A stretch of DNA of 64,000 nt from Liolophura sinensis (GCF_032854445.1 NC_088304.1:3598001-3662000), one strand, 5' to 3'; counted from the first letter of the stretch, positions 31,086 to 43,799 are shown. The notes: generated by a model not told the origin, from the letters alone. Translations and numbers: made by a program.

Positions 31086-34000
31086 CAAAATTAAAGCTTT
31101 TGAGAGATTATCGACTCTTCATGATGTACGAGTCATATACGAATATTGAACTTTGACAATTTCCAACCACACAAGCAGGACATAGTCCAATATTATTTTT
31201 GTTTATGTTTCGCTTCTCTTATCAAGCTGACAGCAAAAACAGACGAAGGTTGATCATGCGTTATCCACTGTATCAATATTCACTTGCTAAATGGAATAGC
31301 CGGTACCTATAATATTAGCTACACACTATTAAAACAGGAAGCTGTATGCTGGTATCTCTATAGCTGTATTTACAAACACATCTACATGACCATGTTATCT
31401 AAAAATACAAATCCCCAAGAAACATGATGAGAAATATTGTGGTACAAATCCATTTCTATGAGATACATGTGCTTCAACCTAACAGTAAATTTTTTGGGCA
31501 TTTTGGTCACAGTATGGCTAAATTTTATTAAAAGATACGCGAAAAGGTACTATAAACAGAAATGTACGGCTTTAAGGAAAATGATAAGGAAAAAAGAAAG
31601 ATATACGCCAAGAAATAAGGAAAATTTTATACTTCTTAGTAATCCCTCTGTTATATATAAATTTCCATCAGTAGTTCGGAATATTGGGAAATAGTGTCAT
31701 CCATGAACATACTGGGAACGTAAGACCAGACTAGCGACTTCAATTCGAGTTCATCCCCACTACCGACTAATTTCCGGACTGACCGCTGGAGTCTGAACAA
31801 AACGTCACTTGAAAGCAAATTTTACGCCCCATGGAGAAAGCTGGAGAGAATTTTTGTACTGTTCTATGTGACGCCACATCCTGAACTCCACATTAAAGCC
31901 TAAAACGCAGGCATTTCATGAAAGTTGATCTCTACTGGCTAAGACCGTTGATTCCTACAAGTGTTGAGTGGGTGGAACGTACCACTCTACAGGCGCTCTA
32001 TGACATAGATTAACGGTTATTATGACACTAATTACTATGTTGCACTCGTTGCCTTTCTGTCACCTCGACCTTTTGCCGACAATAGGTCAATGTCGTGAAC
32101 TTCTCTCAGGCAGGCTGTAATAGTGTTTACCAATTCAATAAAGCCCACATGGAGTAGAACAATGGAACCAAAAAGTGTTAGGCACATCTTGTCGAAAAGT
32201 GGCATCCGCTTTAAGCTTTAAACTTGGCCGGTACTTTCTCGTCAAACCATGCAGATAATCACAATACGCATACCTGTAGCGCTATGGATTGCTCAGCATG
32301 GTAATGTGGAGTAATGACCTTAAGTAACGTTCAGCGTCTTCAGTCCATCCGGAAAACTGTACAGAAGACCGCCATGAAATAACACGGCGCCCGAAGAACA
32401 GCACGAAGTATACAGAAGAATTGTATAGGAGACAGGGGAATAGCGTTTTGAATGCAAGAATACCAAAAAAAACAAACGTTTAAGTGTGTATGGTAATATA
32501 GACTGTAAGCGTGAACCTCATTTTTCAGCTATTTCTTGCCCTGATTTATATTAGTATAACACCCACTTATACGGGATGAATCTATTAGTTGAGTACGAAA
32601 CTTAGTTTATTTCTTTTCTGTAATTTATCAGTGATTTCCCACATATTAACAACCTTACGCTGCGAAAATGACCTTGAAAAAACCAGATTCACCCATATTC
32701 AAGAAATGTCAATCCTTAGACGTAGGAAGAAAATTTTGAACGCGATCATTCCTACTGAACAGGGAAGGGCGAAAGAAAAACACGGGCGTTCTTAATTCCT
32801 GTCCAACTCTTCTCAGTCAATAAACATCCATGCTGTATTGTAGTTGTCGAGTATTCCTGGATATACCAGGATTGTGCTAGGCCTGGTTCCCTTGTAATGT
32901 TTTCATGTAGTCGTATATTTAAAAAGATGACATAGCGTTTTGAATAAAGCTAGATCAATTTAATGAATCGCGATTAACATCAATGTGTTTTTTAACTTAT
33001 TCTACCTTATTCACGATATTATGGCACTATAAGTTTACACAGTTGGAATGAAACCCTGACTAGAAATGGACAAGAGGCCGGTTTTCAAGAGTTGCGTGTG
33101 GCCATTTACCAGTTAGTCTTTTGTATAGGTGCATGTGGTTTTCTTTTCTTCTCTATTCTGAATGCTTCCATAAAGACTTACGTCTTGGACTGCTGATAAA
33201 TCCATGTTGTATATAAAAACAGCCATCGAGAACAAATGACGCTCAGAATAAAAATTCCAATGGCGTTTCGTAGTGAATACGTCACAACAAAAATGAGATT
33301 CACTGTGTATCTGCTTATAAGGAAATCCCCTACTGGTACCCTCGCTGTTGATCTTTGAACACAGAGTTAATGACTGCTTTGTGGTGTTTGTGTTCACCTT
33401 TGTTTCACAAACTAACAATTGCTGCGATGATGTTGATCTCATCTTGAAAAGGGAGATGATGGCAATGATGATGATGGTAGCGTTTATAAAGATGATGATA
33501 AGGAAAGTTACGCATCTAATGGTGTAGATAACATGCAAACAGTGTTACACAACAATGTTTGTTAAAAACAGGTCGAAGTTAATTTATTTCTAAATCCTTA
33601 AACAACTGGGTTCTATGCTTTTTCTTGACTTTCCAAATATATGTGTTTGTCTTACGAAGTTCTTATATACATTATATGAATCCAAAATTTGGCGAAATGC
33701 GCTAATATGTTACGGAAGATAAGCTTACAAAAAATCTCCTCAAGGTTGTTGCTAACAAAGAGGTTTGCAGAAACCTGTCGACGTAAAAACAAAAATAAAA
33801 AAACACTGACATCGTTTAATTCTGTTTATCTAACTGCTGTAGCCTACACAGTGACTTGTAAAGATGTCGGAACGGTGCTTCAGCAAACCAGCAGAGATTT
33901 GAGGGTTTTCTCTTTGAAGATTTCGCGGCAGAACCACATGTTTAGTGGAAGGTGTATAGACTCGTCAGTTTCACCATTCGTCAGGAGCAGGAGGTAGACG

Positions 34001-34985
34001 GCACACAGGCCCTAGGTCTACATGACGGCGTCGGTTCGTCACAACCAAGTGTCGAGAGCATCCATCTCCGAGCATTTAGACTCGTGTTCGCGCCATGCTT
34101 TAGTGCTCGACGTAGTCAAATCGCACTGCGTGTTGTGGAGAAAGCCGCTGGAACGCTCTCCATCTGGGATCCTTCTTCGCTTATGAAATCGAACGGTTTA
34201 ATTCGTAGCATCCTGTGTTACGGACCTTGACTGCGACATGGCGTCTCCAAGACAGCGTGGAACTCGATCGTTGGAAAACGCGTTGCAGATCACAACGCTC
34301 CTGTCGCCAAACAATATGTATATTTTCTTTCAAGCCTCTTGTTACGTCTACGTATACTTACCTACATCCCCGTAGACACACCACCAAGACTATCCCATCG
34401 ACAGCCACCCACACGGTACAATCACAGCCAATCGTATTCCTGATAAACTGTTGGCATGTTTGTAGATGTATAAGTTTCACTGCTGTCAGCTGACTGGGAA
34501 TGTCCTGTTTTTTTGTGTGTGTGTTGTTTTTTCGCGTCCTAACTTGTAGCAGTTACATTCGCAACCATTAACTTATTCTAGTACCAGACGTGGAGATGTT
34601 AGACCGAGATTACACCCCAGGGTTCTTCGCTTTCGAGGAAATTAGGCAAAAAATCAAGACTGCGCGTGTCATGTTTGATTTGCGTCGATTGTCGCTTCCC
34701 ACGGCGATGGCACCTACGTCACATCATTTCCCTCGACCTAGACGGCAGAAAGCTTACCCTGTATACTAGTCCAGTTTTTGTCGCTGGCAAAGTCGAAATC
34801 CAAAAGTACTTTGGAGCATGTTCCATTTGACGAACTATTGTGAGGAAACTTAGGTATATATTATAAAGAAACTCGGGAAAGTGTCCAAGTGCCAAATATA
34901 CTTAAGTAGGTACGACAGCACCGAAAACTAAGCAAGGTCTTTAGGTGTCATATATGACACTGTTATATAATTAAATCAGAGACAA
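31086..34985. other. Intergenic, no gene recognised
   Basis: Mostly unique AT-rich sequence. A GC-balanced stretch at 33900-34480 has two overlapping 92-codon ORFs (33952-34230 and 34215-34493) without known domains, best left uncalled. A short GATGATG-rich tract lies at 33424-33500. Confidence 0.5.
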
Positions 34986-35022
34986 TGTGAACTATTTATT
35001 TATTTATTTATTTATTTTTATT

Positions 35023-35289
35023 AGGGACCTCCGTGACCCCATTGGTTATCGCGCTAGCAACTGCGTAATGACCCAGGAGCTTCTCACCAATGCGGTCGCT
35101 GTGAGTTCGTCCAGCTCATGCTGGCTTCATCTCCGGCCGTACGGGGAAGGTCTGGCAACAACCTGCGGATGGTCGTGGGTTTCCCCCGGGCTCTGCTCGG
35201 TTTCCTCCCAGAATAATGCTGACCGCCGTCGTATAAATGCAATATTCTGGAATACGGCGTAACACCAATCAAATAAATAAACAGATAAA
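35023..35289 (+). mobile_element. tRNA-derived SINE, near full length
   Basis: Starts AGGGACCTCCGTGACCCCAT, then GCGTAATGACCCAGGAGCTT, a core with GCTCTGCTCGGTTTCCTCCC, and tail AACACCAATCAAATAAATAA. It is flanked by TTTA-rich sequence, so target duplications cannot be read. Confidence 0.9.
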
Positions 35290-35544
35290 TATTTATTTAT
35301 CCACCTATTTGATGTTTAACCATACTTTTTGTAGTTTAAATGTTTGGGGGATTCTGATAGAGGAAGCCGGAGAAAAGGTAGCGTCTGTTGACAAATTTAA
35401 TGACTTAAAGCTGCCGACGTATCAGCTAGGTGCAATTATAATTCAGGATGTGTGGATCAGAATATGTCATGTTTCTAATCCTTCTAACTTTTGACACCCT
35501 TTATTTATTAATATACATGACATTTTCCTATTTGATTTACATGA

Positions 35545-35620
35545 TTCATTTTCTTACTACCGTAGCCACGATATGGCTGAAATGTTGTCAATGTGGCGCT
35601 AATCCATAATCATTTATTCC
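35545..35620 (+). mobile_element. Tail of a second SINE type
   Basis: CCGTAGCCACGATATGGCTG then AAATGTTGTCAATGTGGCGC, followed by a CATTTATTCC end. This is a different 3' core, found in many molluscan repeats in my recollection; family not verified. Confidence 0.4.
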
Positions 35621-35671
35621 TTACTGCTGTGAATGCAGTATCGGCCATTTATGGACCCAGAGTTACAGTAT

Positions 35672-35860
35672 AGACTAGTGGCAGAGCGTCAGTGTTGTAA
35701 GCTGTAGATCCGAGGTTCAATCCCGAGTCAAGTCATACCTAAAACCTAAAATTAACAAACCTGGAAGTGCTGTGTCTTCTTTGTGGCAAATGTCAATTAC
35801 AATAGACGTTGATCAGTGAGAGAGTTAGTTAATACAACAACGTTAAACACAAATCATCTA
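35672..35860 (+). mobile_element. tRNA-headed SINE of a different family
   Basis: A-box-like TAGTGGCAGAGCG and B-box GAGGTTCAATCCCG, then an unrelated body ending GCGTTAAACACAAATCAT-like (AACGTTAAACACAAATCATC). The body is unlike the main family. Confidence 0.55.
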
Positions 35861-36053
35861 TGATTGACTATGAGAAAGTATATAAAGCAAGAAATCATGA
35901 TTGAGTCCAGTAAATGGAACGGTCAACAGTGGTCAGTGATTACGGATATCGCCAAGGAATGTTCCAGGTGAATGAATTTAATCAGCATCCAAGGTGTGCC
36001 CATGCTGGTTTATAAGTTGTCGTAAATCAAAATATGTATATCTGATGTTCTGA

Positions 36054-36290
36054 TTTATTTGTTTATTTCATTGGTGTTTTACGCCGTACTCAAGAATATT
36101 TCACTTATACGACGGCAGCCAGCATAATGGTGGGAGAAAACCAGTTAGAGCAGGGGGAAAACCCACGACCATTGGCAGGTTGCTACAAGACCTTCCCACG
36201 TACGGCCGAAGAGGAAGCCAGCATGAGCTGGACTTGAACTCACAGCAACGCTGCGCTAGTGCGCTAACCAACTGAGCCATGGAGGCCCCC
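36054..36290 (-). mobile_element. tRNA-derived SINE with internal deletion
   Basis: Same family as 16172-16450. About 30 bp around the B box to A box spacer are missing (CTCACAGCAACGCTGCGC). Imperfect 11-bp direct repeats, TGATGTTCTGA (36043-36053) and TGTTGTTCTGA (36291-36301), flank it. Confidence 0.9.
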
Positions 36291-36516
36291 TGTTGTTCTG
36301 AAAAATAGAAGCTGCCCTTTCTATATAAAATGTGAGAATTTGGTCTCATGTAATCCTTTGTTAAACCACCTGCATGTAGTACATTTACACCTTTTTTCTA
36401 AACTAATTCGATTATTAATTAAAACCATGCGTATACAATAAGACCGTTACAAGATTAGGATCAACGTGTACATCTGTTTAGGTGTTTGTTGGTTTCATGC
36501 TGCATGCCTAATACTC

Positions 36517-36641
36517 GTATAAGTCTCAGTTATTTATTTATTTATTTATTTGATTGGTATTTTACGCCGTACTCAAGAATATTTCACTTATACGACGGCG
36601 GCCAGCATTATGGTGGGTGGAAACCGGGGTATAAGTCTCAG
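36517..36641 (-). mobile_element. 5'-truncated SINE with perfect target-site duplication
   Basis: Identical 13-bp GTATAAGTCTCAG repeats (36517-36529 and 36629-36641) bracket a 99-bp piece consisting only of the TTTA tail and the 3' core up to AAACCGG. This shows 5' truncation at the time of insertion, as in LINE-driven target-primed reverse transcription. Confidence 0.92.
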
Positions 36642-36725
36642 ACGATCCATGAAGGGTTTAAGTTTTAAAGGATCCATAGGTTTACTAATACTACTTGGTC
36701 ATTTGGCATATGTTTTAATGATATG

Positions 36726-37480
36726 TAAGCATGAAGGGACTGGGCTAGGATCAGCATGAAGGGATTGGACTAGGGTCAGCATGAAGGGACTGGGCTAGGA
36801 TCAGCATGAAAGGACGACTAGGGTCAGCATGAAGGGACTGGGCTAGGGTCAGCATGAAGGGACTGGACTAGGGTCAGCATGAAGGAACTGGACTAGGGTC
36901 AGCATGAAGGGACTGGACTAGGGTCAGCAAGAAGGAACTGGACTAGGGTCACCATGAAGGGACTGGACTAGGGTCAGCATGAAGGGATTGGGCTAGGATC
37001 ACCATGAAGGGACTGGACTAGGATCACCATGAAGGGATTGGACTAGGGTAAGCATGAAGGGACTGGACTAGGATCAGCATGAAGGGACTGGGCTAGGATC
37101 AGCATGAAGGGACTGGGCTAGGATCAGCATGAAGGGACTGGACTAGGGTCAGCATGAAGGGACTGAACTAGGGTCAGCATGAAGGGATTGGACTAGGGTC
37201 AGCATGAAGGGACTGGACTAGGGCCAGCATGAAGGGACTGGACTAGGTTCAGCATGAAAGGACTGGACAAGGGTCAGCATAAAGAGATTTGTCTAGGGTC
37301 AGCATGAAGGAACTGGACTAGGGTTAGCATGAAGGGATTGGACTAGGGTCAGCATGAAGGGGCGGGGCTAAGGTCAGCATGAAGGGGCGGGGCTAAGGTC
37401 AGCATGAAGGCACTGGACTAGGGTCACAACGAAATGACTCCGACTGGAGTCAGCACAAAGTGCCTGGGCATATGTCACCA
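36726..37480. repeat. 25-bp minisatellite
   Basis: About 28 copies of AGCATGAAGGGACTGGACTA plus GGGTC, with variants such as GGGCTAGGATC. Confidence 0.95.
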
Positions 37481-38026
37481 TGGAATGACTTCATTTGGAC
37501 TGGAGTCAGCATGAAGGGACTGGACTAAGGTCACAATGAAATGACTTCACATGACTTGGACTGGAGTCAGCACAAAGTGCCTGGGCATATGTCACCATGA
37601 AAGGACTACATAAACTGGATGACTGGGCTGGAGTGAGCATTAAGTGTGGACTAAACATGGGCTGGAGTGAGCATTAAGTCTGGACTGAACATGAGTTAGC
37701 ATGAAGGGACTGGACTGGAGTCAGCATAAACAACTTGGATATGAGATGGCATGAAAGGACTGGAGTGGAGTCAGCATAAACAACTTGGATATGAGATGGC
37801 ATGAAGGGACTGGATTGGAGTCAGCATAAAAGCCTGTATCTGGACGAGCCTAATATGCTGGGACTGGCCATGAGCATGAAGGAAGAAGACAGAATGAAGA
37901 GACAAGATGAAGAGACAGGGCATGAGTTAGTACGAACGGACTGCACTTAAAGGGACTGAACATGAGTTAGCATGAAAGGATAGGACATGAGGAAGAGACA
38001 ACATGTGAGTTAACATAAATGCACAG
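37481..38026. repeat. Expanded, irregular derivative of the 25-bp repeat
   Basis: Longer mixed units containing GGACTGGAGTCAGCA, CACAAAGTGCCTGGGCATAT and ATAAACAACTTGGATATGAG, several occurring twice. Intermediate between the 25-bp and 72-bp zones. Confidence 0.8.
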
Positions 38027-38220
38027 GTCAGCATGAAGGGACTCACTATAGTTAGCATGAGAGAACTGGACATGTGTTAGCGTGAAGGGACATGACGTGT
38101 TGGCATGCAGGCACAGCACATGAGTCAGCATGAAGGGACTCACTACAGTTAGCATGAGAGAACTGGACATGTGTTAGCGTGAAGGGACATGAAGTGTTGG
38201 CATGCAGGCACAGCACATGA
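38027..38220. repeat. Two 97-bp higher-order copies
   Basis: 38027-38123 and 38124-38220 are nearly identical. Each contains GAAGGGACTCACTA, GAGAGAACTGGACATGTG and TTGGCATGCAGGCACAGCAC. Confidence 0.88.
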
Positions 38221-38327
38221 GTCAGCATGAAGGGACCAGACTTGGGTCGGCATGAGGGGACTAGGCTTGAGCCTAGCATGGGTCAACATGAAGGGGCAGG
38301 ACATGAGTTAGCATGAAGGAGCAAAAC

Positions 38328-38735
38328 ATGAGTGAGCATGAAGGGGCTGGGCATGAGTCAGGATGCATGGACTGGACATGAATTACCATGAAGGGTCTGG
38401 CCAGATAGCATGAAGGGGCTGGGCATGAGTCAGGATGCATGGACTGGACATGAATTACCATGAAGGGTCTGGCCAGATAGCATGAAGGGGCTGGACATGA
38501 GTCAGGATGCATGGACTGGACATGAATTACCATGAAGGGTCTGGCCAGATAGCATGAAGGGGCTGGACATGAGTCAGGATGCATGGACTAGACATGAATT
38601 ACCATGAAGGATCTGGCCAGATAGCATGAAGGGGCTGGACATGAGTCAGGATGCATGGACTGGACATGAATTACCATGAAGGGTCTGGCCAGATAGCATG
38701 AAGGGAGTGGACATGAGTCAGGATGAATGATTGTT
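38328..38735. repeat. 72-bp minisatellite, about 5.5 copies
   Basis: The unit starts GCATGAAGGGGCTGGACATG and contains GTCAGGATGCATGGACTGG and AGGGTCTGGCCAGATA; copies are almost identical. 72 is a multiple of three, so the - strand shows a 24-residue repeat ORF, not called as a gene. Confidence 0.95.
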
Positions 38736-38739
38736 CGCT

Positions 38740-40737
38740 GAGGAAATGCCAATTCGTAACGGGGAAATAAAAAAAATTACAAGATGAGCAATATATGTGC
38801 ATTCTGTTAGTTTTAATTTTCTTCCACTTATGTTTTTTGATATGTTATAACACGGTGTCTGTAACTTTTTAACATATGGAATTTTCTTCAGTCGGGCAAT
38901 TAATTCAAATGCAATTCAAATGTTTCTTCGGGCTGGTGACGATGTCATTTTCAGGAACACAGGTGTTTCTCCAATCTGGTATGGCCCGACATAACACGAA
39001 TATAGTCCCTTTATTTCAAGCAGATTGGTCAGGAATGAAGAAGGCCTTGTCACAACTCTCCTGTTGTCTTCGCTAAAGCTGATGGACCGTGCTGATACTT
39101 AACTCGGTTCATTGGTCCATTGAAAGCTAGAGAGCAAACATGCCACTCTCCCGGTAATACCTCATTTTCCGCTTGATAGATGAGGAGCAGGTCCGGGCAT
39201 ATTTCTACTCGCCCGAAGTGCCTCCCTTTTCCAGCAGTCCAACCGGCGCCCGCTGCAACCCTGGACAGTTTCAAAACAGGCGCAAACTTCTCCTGCAGAC
39301 GCTCGTTGACGACCCGCTACGGAGTAAAGCGCTGGTCCCATAAGAGAGTTGATGGATCGGCGCAGAGGCCGTATGTGACGTGCTATTCGACACTCACCGT
39401 GACCTTTCCGTCAAATAGAAGTATATTTCCCAGACAGAAGCTCTCGGCGCGCGTACATATTGACAGACGTGGCCATTGATACCTTAAACAACCCCGTTAC
39501 AACATCAACAACTCGCCAACAATCCTAAGCAGCTCAGACGAAGAGACATTCCACTCCTGTAATTATTTTTGCAACAACAATATTGCCAATGAAAGCTTTA
39601 AACAGAGGCCTGGAATGGTATTTCAGCAAATAGAACATAAATATTAATACCTTTAAACAGACTCAGATTGTCTATTTCAACTAGATCTACAGCACATCCC
39701 ACCTTCCTGCATAATCTTAACGTCACTGCGTATTTTTAACTAATTCTGCCTAAGCCATGATGACAGTGACCCTATATGTTGCAAATATTTAAGCGTTTGC
39801 ATGAACGGTTAGAATTAAACGCTAACTGAGGTAAATTGACAAGAGGCCGTATTTATCCGGTTACCTGTGACCATTTGCCAAGCACCACAAACTCGTCGCT
39901 GCTCTGGTATTGCTCAGTATTCGGTATAGTCTTTTAAATTTTTACTTTTTTCCACTATATACATATATTTTTCCTACCTTAAAATAGTGTTCATTCAGTT
40001 ATAGTTTCTTCATTGCCTAAAGGTTGCCGAAAATTATTGTCTGATAGTGATGTCATCATTCTCGCAAAGTTTTGCGAGAAAACGAGGGGGAAACGAGAAT
40101 AATATAACTGTAACTGGGACAGAATGGATCGTAAGAGGGGATTTAGAAAAGCTAGTGTTACAACCAGCGGGCAACATCCCAAGGGCGCCAACTGGTAGAA
40201 GAAAATGTCGCTGTCAATTACAACGAACTCTGCGTTATCTTCAACTTCCGTTTTCACTCCATCACTTTAGCATTCCGCAGAGTGTTAAGAAAAGAGCCAA
40301 GAGATAAAATTCCCGCCATAGCCAATTCAAAAAATGTTGTGAATTGGGTTAGACATGTTCGCTACCTTTTCCCTGCCTGTGTATATATATATGTGTGTGT
40401 GTGTACTATGAAATCCACCGAAATGAAATTTGAACTGGTATACTGCATATATTTACGTACAGTTTTTAAGGTGATGAGTTTTTTTTCCGGGGGGGGGGGA
40501 TTTTTGCTTTAATGCTGCCTGCGTTCATTTTTCAAGTCGGAAAAAAATGAACGAATCCTTTTCAAATCCGTTGTCATATTAAATTACGATAAAGCGTTGC
40601 AGGGATTATTTGAATCCCCCTATGTGACACACATCGATCGTAGCATGACTGATGGGTGCTTTGTTTTATTGATTTTTTCTCTATTAATTTTCATCTATTA
40701 TTCTTTCGTTGTTTTTTATCATCGTTTGTCATTACTA

Positions 40738-40769
<32 letters not shown>

Positions 40770-41400
40770 CTATACTTTACTATAGTGTAGCTAGAGCGTT
40801 TAAGAATACTGTGTTTTTAGTGACTAAAACTGTATCCTTAAAACCTTAAAAGATTGTATTTATTTGGAAGAGCCTGTTTCCGATAAAATATGTGTGTGTG
40901 TACTATGTGTGTGTCTCCATATTGTACTGATTACAATCCGCCTCTTTCAGTGAAAACTTTACTCTAAGTGAAGAAATTAAGTCACAGCTACTTCAACTAT
41001 GTAAGCACAACTCTTGACTATCGTAAACATATAATTACATGCTACTTCTTCATTAAAGCCACGTAAGCTGTTTGACTTCATTTGTTCATTTATCGCTTTT
41101 TTAAAATTTCAAACAGATTTTTAAACTGAATATTGAGATAAAACAGTCTTTATTACATTATGAAGAGCACATTTTTTTACGCCATTTGTTCATTTCCAGT
41201 CATTCATATTTATAATCCTTGTAACGCTTTCCTGAATTTTTTATTTTATTTTGTGGAAAAAACTCCATTTTGTTTCCTTTTTTGTTATATTTCTAGAAAA
41301 TATTGCAATTTATAATTTTGTGCTAAAACTTTTAATGACGTTTTACGCCGAATGATAAAGTAAGAGATTTCAGACGGTCGATTTGTCGAGAGCCGTCAGG
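38740..41400. other. Intergenic with a GC-rich block at 39060-39480
   Basis: Mostly AT-rich, with a TA run at 40741-40769. The block 39060-39480 is GC-balanced. Its - strand frame through 39050-39274 (74 codons) extends upstream beyond one stop, so a degraded coding exon or a regulatory element is possible; no family is recognised. Confidence 0.4.
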
Positions 41401-41413
41401 TATTTGACTGATT

Positions 41414-41470
41414 GAATGATTGGTGTGTTTTATACCCTACTCAGAATATTTCCACTTATACGAAGGCGGG
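41414..41470 (-). mobile_element. SINE 3' fragment
   Basis: ATGATTGGTGTGTTTTATAC, CCTACTCAGAATATTTCCAC and TTATACGAAGGCGG read as the reverse complement of the family end. It joins directly to a + strand copy. Confidence 0.75.
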
Positions 41471-41697
41471 ACCCAGGAGTCTCTCACCAACGCGATCGCT
41501 GTGAGTTCAAGTCCAGCTCATGCTGGCTTCCTCTCCGGCCGTAAGTGGGAAGGTCTTCCAGCAACCTGCGGATGGTCGTGGTTTCCCCCGGGCTCTTCCC
41601 GGTTTCATCCCACCATAATGCTAGCCACCGTCGTATAAGTGAAATATTCTTGAGTAGGCGGAAAACACCAATCAAATAAATAAATAAATAAATAAAT
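41471..41697 (+). mobile_element. SINE lacking its 5' head
   Basis: Runs from GACCCAGGAGTCTCTCACCA through the core to ACACCAATCAAATAAATAAA. Confidence 0.9.
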
Positions 41698-41890
41698 ATA
41701 TGACAGCTGCCATCACTACGATGGGAGAAAACCGGGCAGAGCGCGGTGGAAACCGACACTTGCAGGTTGATGGTAGACCTTCCCACGTACAGCCGGAGAG
41801 AATGCCAGCATCACCTGGACTTGAACTCACTGCTACCGCATTAACGAGAATCTCCTTGGTCATTGCACCGCGCTGGCGTGGCCACGGGGG
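41698..41890 (-). mobile_element. SINE in opposite orientation, abutting the previous copy tail to tail
   Basis: ATGACAGCTGCCATCACTAC ... GGGAGAAAACCGGGCAGAGC ... AGAATGCCAGCATCACCTGG ... ending near GTGGCCACGG. It lacks the AT tail and pairs with the + copy as an inverted repeat. Confidence 0.8.
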
Positions 41891-42044
41891 TACCGCCATG
41901 AGGAGTGATAGCACAGCTCCGTCAGCAATGAAAGTGTTGTAGAATTTTGGTATACGGTTTGTGGTATATGAAATATTACTTGTGAGTACATTCAATCGCT
42001 CTTTGTAACGATAAGTGATTTAATTAAATGTTATTTATTTTTTT

Positions 42045-42260
42045 CAGTCATTTTTTATCACATACTCGAAGATTGTTATTTATACGACGGCGGTCAGATA
42101 AATGCGTGGCGGAAACCGGAACGACCAACCACATGTCTTCGTCAGAGAGTGGACAAACCACCTGATAGCCTCACAGCCCCAACCAAACCGGCCAGAGCTG
42201 GAATCGGAAGCCCGAACTCGGTGGTCATAAGCCGATAGGCTCGGTGTATAGCTATTGAGA
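42045..42260 (-). mobile_element. SINE-like element sharing the core with a different head
   Basis: CACATACTCGAAGATTGTTA then TTTATACGACGGCGGTCAG matches the core end. The remainder (GTCAGAGAGTGGACAAACCA ... CCCGAACTCGGTGGTCATAA) differs from the main family and may carry its own tRNA-like head. Confidence 0.55.
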
Positions 42261-42454
42261 TGCTGCCTTTGGACTCACAAGAGAAATATGCTATTTAACA
42301 TGGAAACAAAGACAGCCGTGTAAATTGGAAATTATAGACAAATAAATAAACATGTACCCATGCACTGAGCATATTTTATCTTTTGACAATGGTACATCCG
42401 AATACATATCAATTTTCAACTTATTAATCTTTTATGTAGTTTTTGTGTTTAATA

Positions 42455-42595
42455 CAATTTTTATTTGATTTGTTTTAAACTCTACTCAAGAAAATGCCAT
42501 TCCTCAATGGAATAATCGGTGTTCGCAATGCCAGCAGATGACTGGCAGGTAGCAGGAGCTGGACTCGAACTCGTGATCTCATTGATCGAGTATAC
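42455..42595 (-). mobile_element. SINE-like element, tRNA head variant
   Basis: TGATTTGTTTTAAACTCTAC then TCAAGAAAATGCCATTCCTC resembles a diverged tail. GGACTCGAACTCGTGATCTC contains a reverse B box. Confidence 0.45.
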
Positions 42596-42904
42596 AACAG
42601 TTTAGAGATCATAGAGACAATAAAGTTCCGTGAGTGATAAGCACTATAAATATAGACGTAAACATGACTTAAGCAAGAAGGTGAAAAACTAGGTTAAGGC
42701 GTTTATAGATGTATGAATAAAAGGTAACAACATTAACAAGTGCCGCGAACATAGCTCATTCCACCCACAAGTTTACCTTTCTATATGCGACGCCTATAGA
42801 TTACCATAAGAACTAATTTCCTTATTCTTCACAGGACATTGGCTTTAGGCGGAACAAGCAGACTGTCACAAAAAGTCGCACAAGTATCACATGGGCTTGT
42901 ACTG

Positions 42905-43290
42905 TAATACATACCTAATTAATATTCATGAGACCGGCCAGACGCTTCGTGGTGGTTCATTTACATAATCGGTGCCATTAGCTATCTCCACGGCGCCTGC
43001 TTGATTCATTAGGCGCCTAATACTCCCACTTTTTTATTTTCAATTTTACTGCCGGAATATCAGATCGAAATGATCAGCTAACCCGGCGTCGAGACACTTA
43101 GGCTAATCCAATTATAATACAGAGATACAAAGAGAGTTCCCATTGGCCGTTATACTTGCTCTTAATTTAATTAGACGATGATGTAAATTTACAGCTTTGT
43201 GCGCCCCCGTGTTTTTAAGTCACGCGGCGCTTGGTATACCGGTAGATGAGAACATCTAAAGCGATTAATTTGAAACTCTCTTACCTTATT
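42905..43290. promoter_or_regulatory. Candidate conserved non-coding element
   Basis: Non-repetitive block rich in homeodomain-type cores (CTAATTAATATTCATG, TTAATTTAATTAGACGATG, GCGATTAATTTG) interleaved with GC-rich words (ACGGCGCCTGCTTGATTC, AGGCGCCTAAT). It stands between SINE-dense segments. No ORF. Confidence 0.3.
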
Positions 43291-43799
43291 TTTATAGCTG
43301 GCTTTTTAAGTGCATGGCGTTTGTTACATTTTACCGACATCTTATGTCTATACTTCCTTCACCGCTGAGTGGGTGTTACGCCTACCGCTTCAGGATTCAA
43401 AAACGAACTAGATAACTGATTAACTTTATTTGAGAAACTTTACTGAAGAAAGACACTGCCTTTTTAGTTAATAAACTTACACTTTTCTCATGTCAGATTT
43501 TAAAGACCCCTGTGGCTTCAACGCAAACGGAAAGTTCATAGTGCCATGACACTGAAAACGTTTCCCTTCTGTATAAAGCATTATTGATGAAGAGGATCAG
43601 GATATCAAATGGCCAAATGATCTAACAGACACGGTGTCACAGTTGTCCATAGATCTCTAGTTCATCAGATAATGAAAATATTAATTTCCACAAACATTTC
43701 AATCACCATGTTAGAAAGTTTTAAAAAGTAAAATCGCATATCACCCGGAGTTTGTCAGTAATTTACCAGATATCAGCGATTTACCCATAACTCTGTTTG

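Noticed and set aside
31437-31694. 85-codon ORF with a hydrophobic then basic stretch
   Set aside because: No ATG at its start, AT-rich, and composition typical of random translation; no family recognised.
38273-38584. 103-codon - strand ORF with a 24-residue repeat
   Set aside because: It is a translation of the 72-bp minisatellite.
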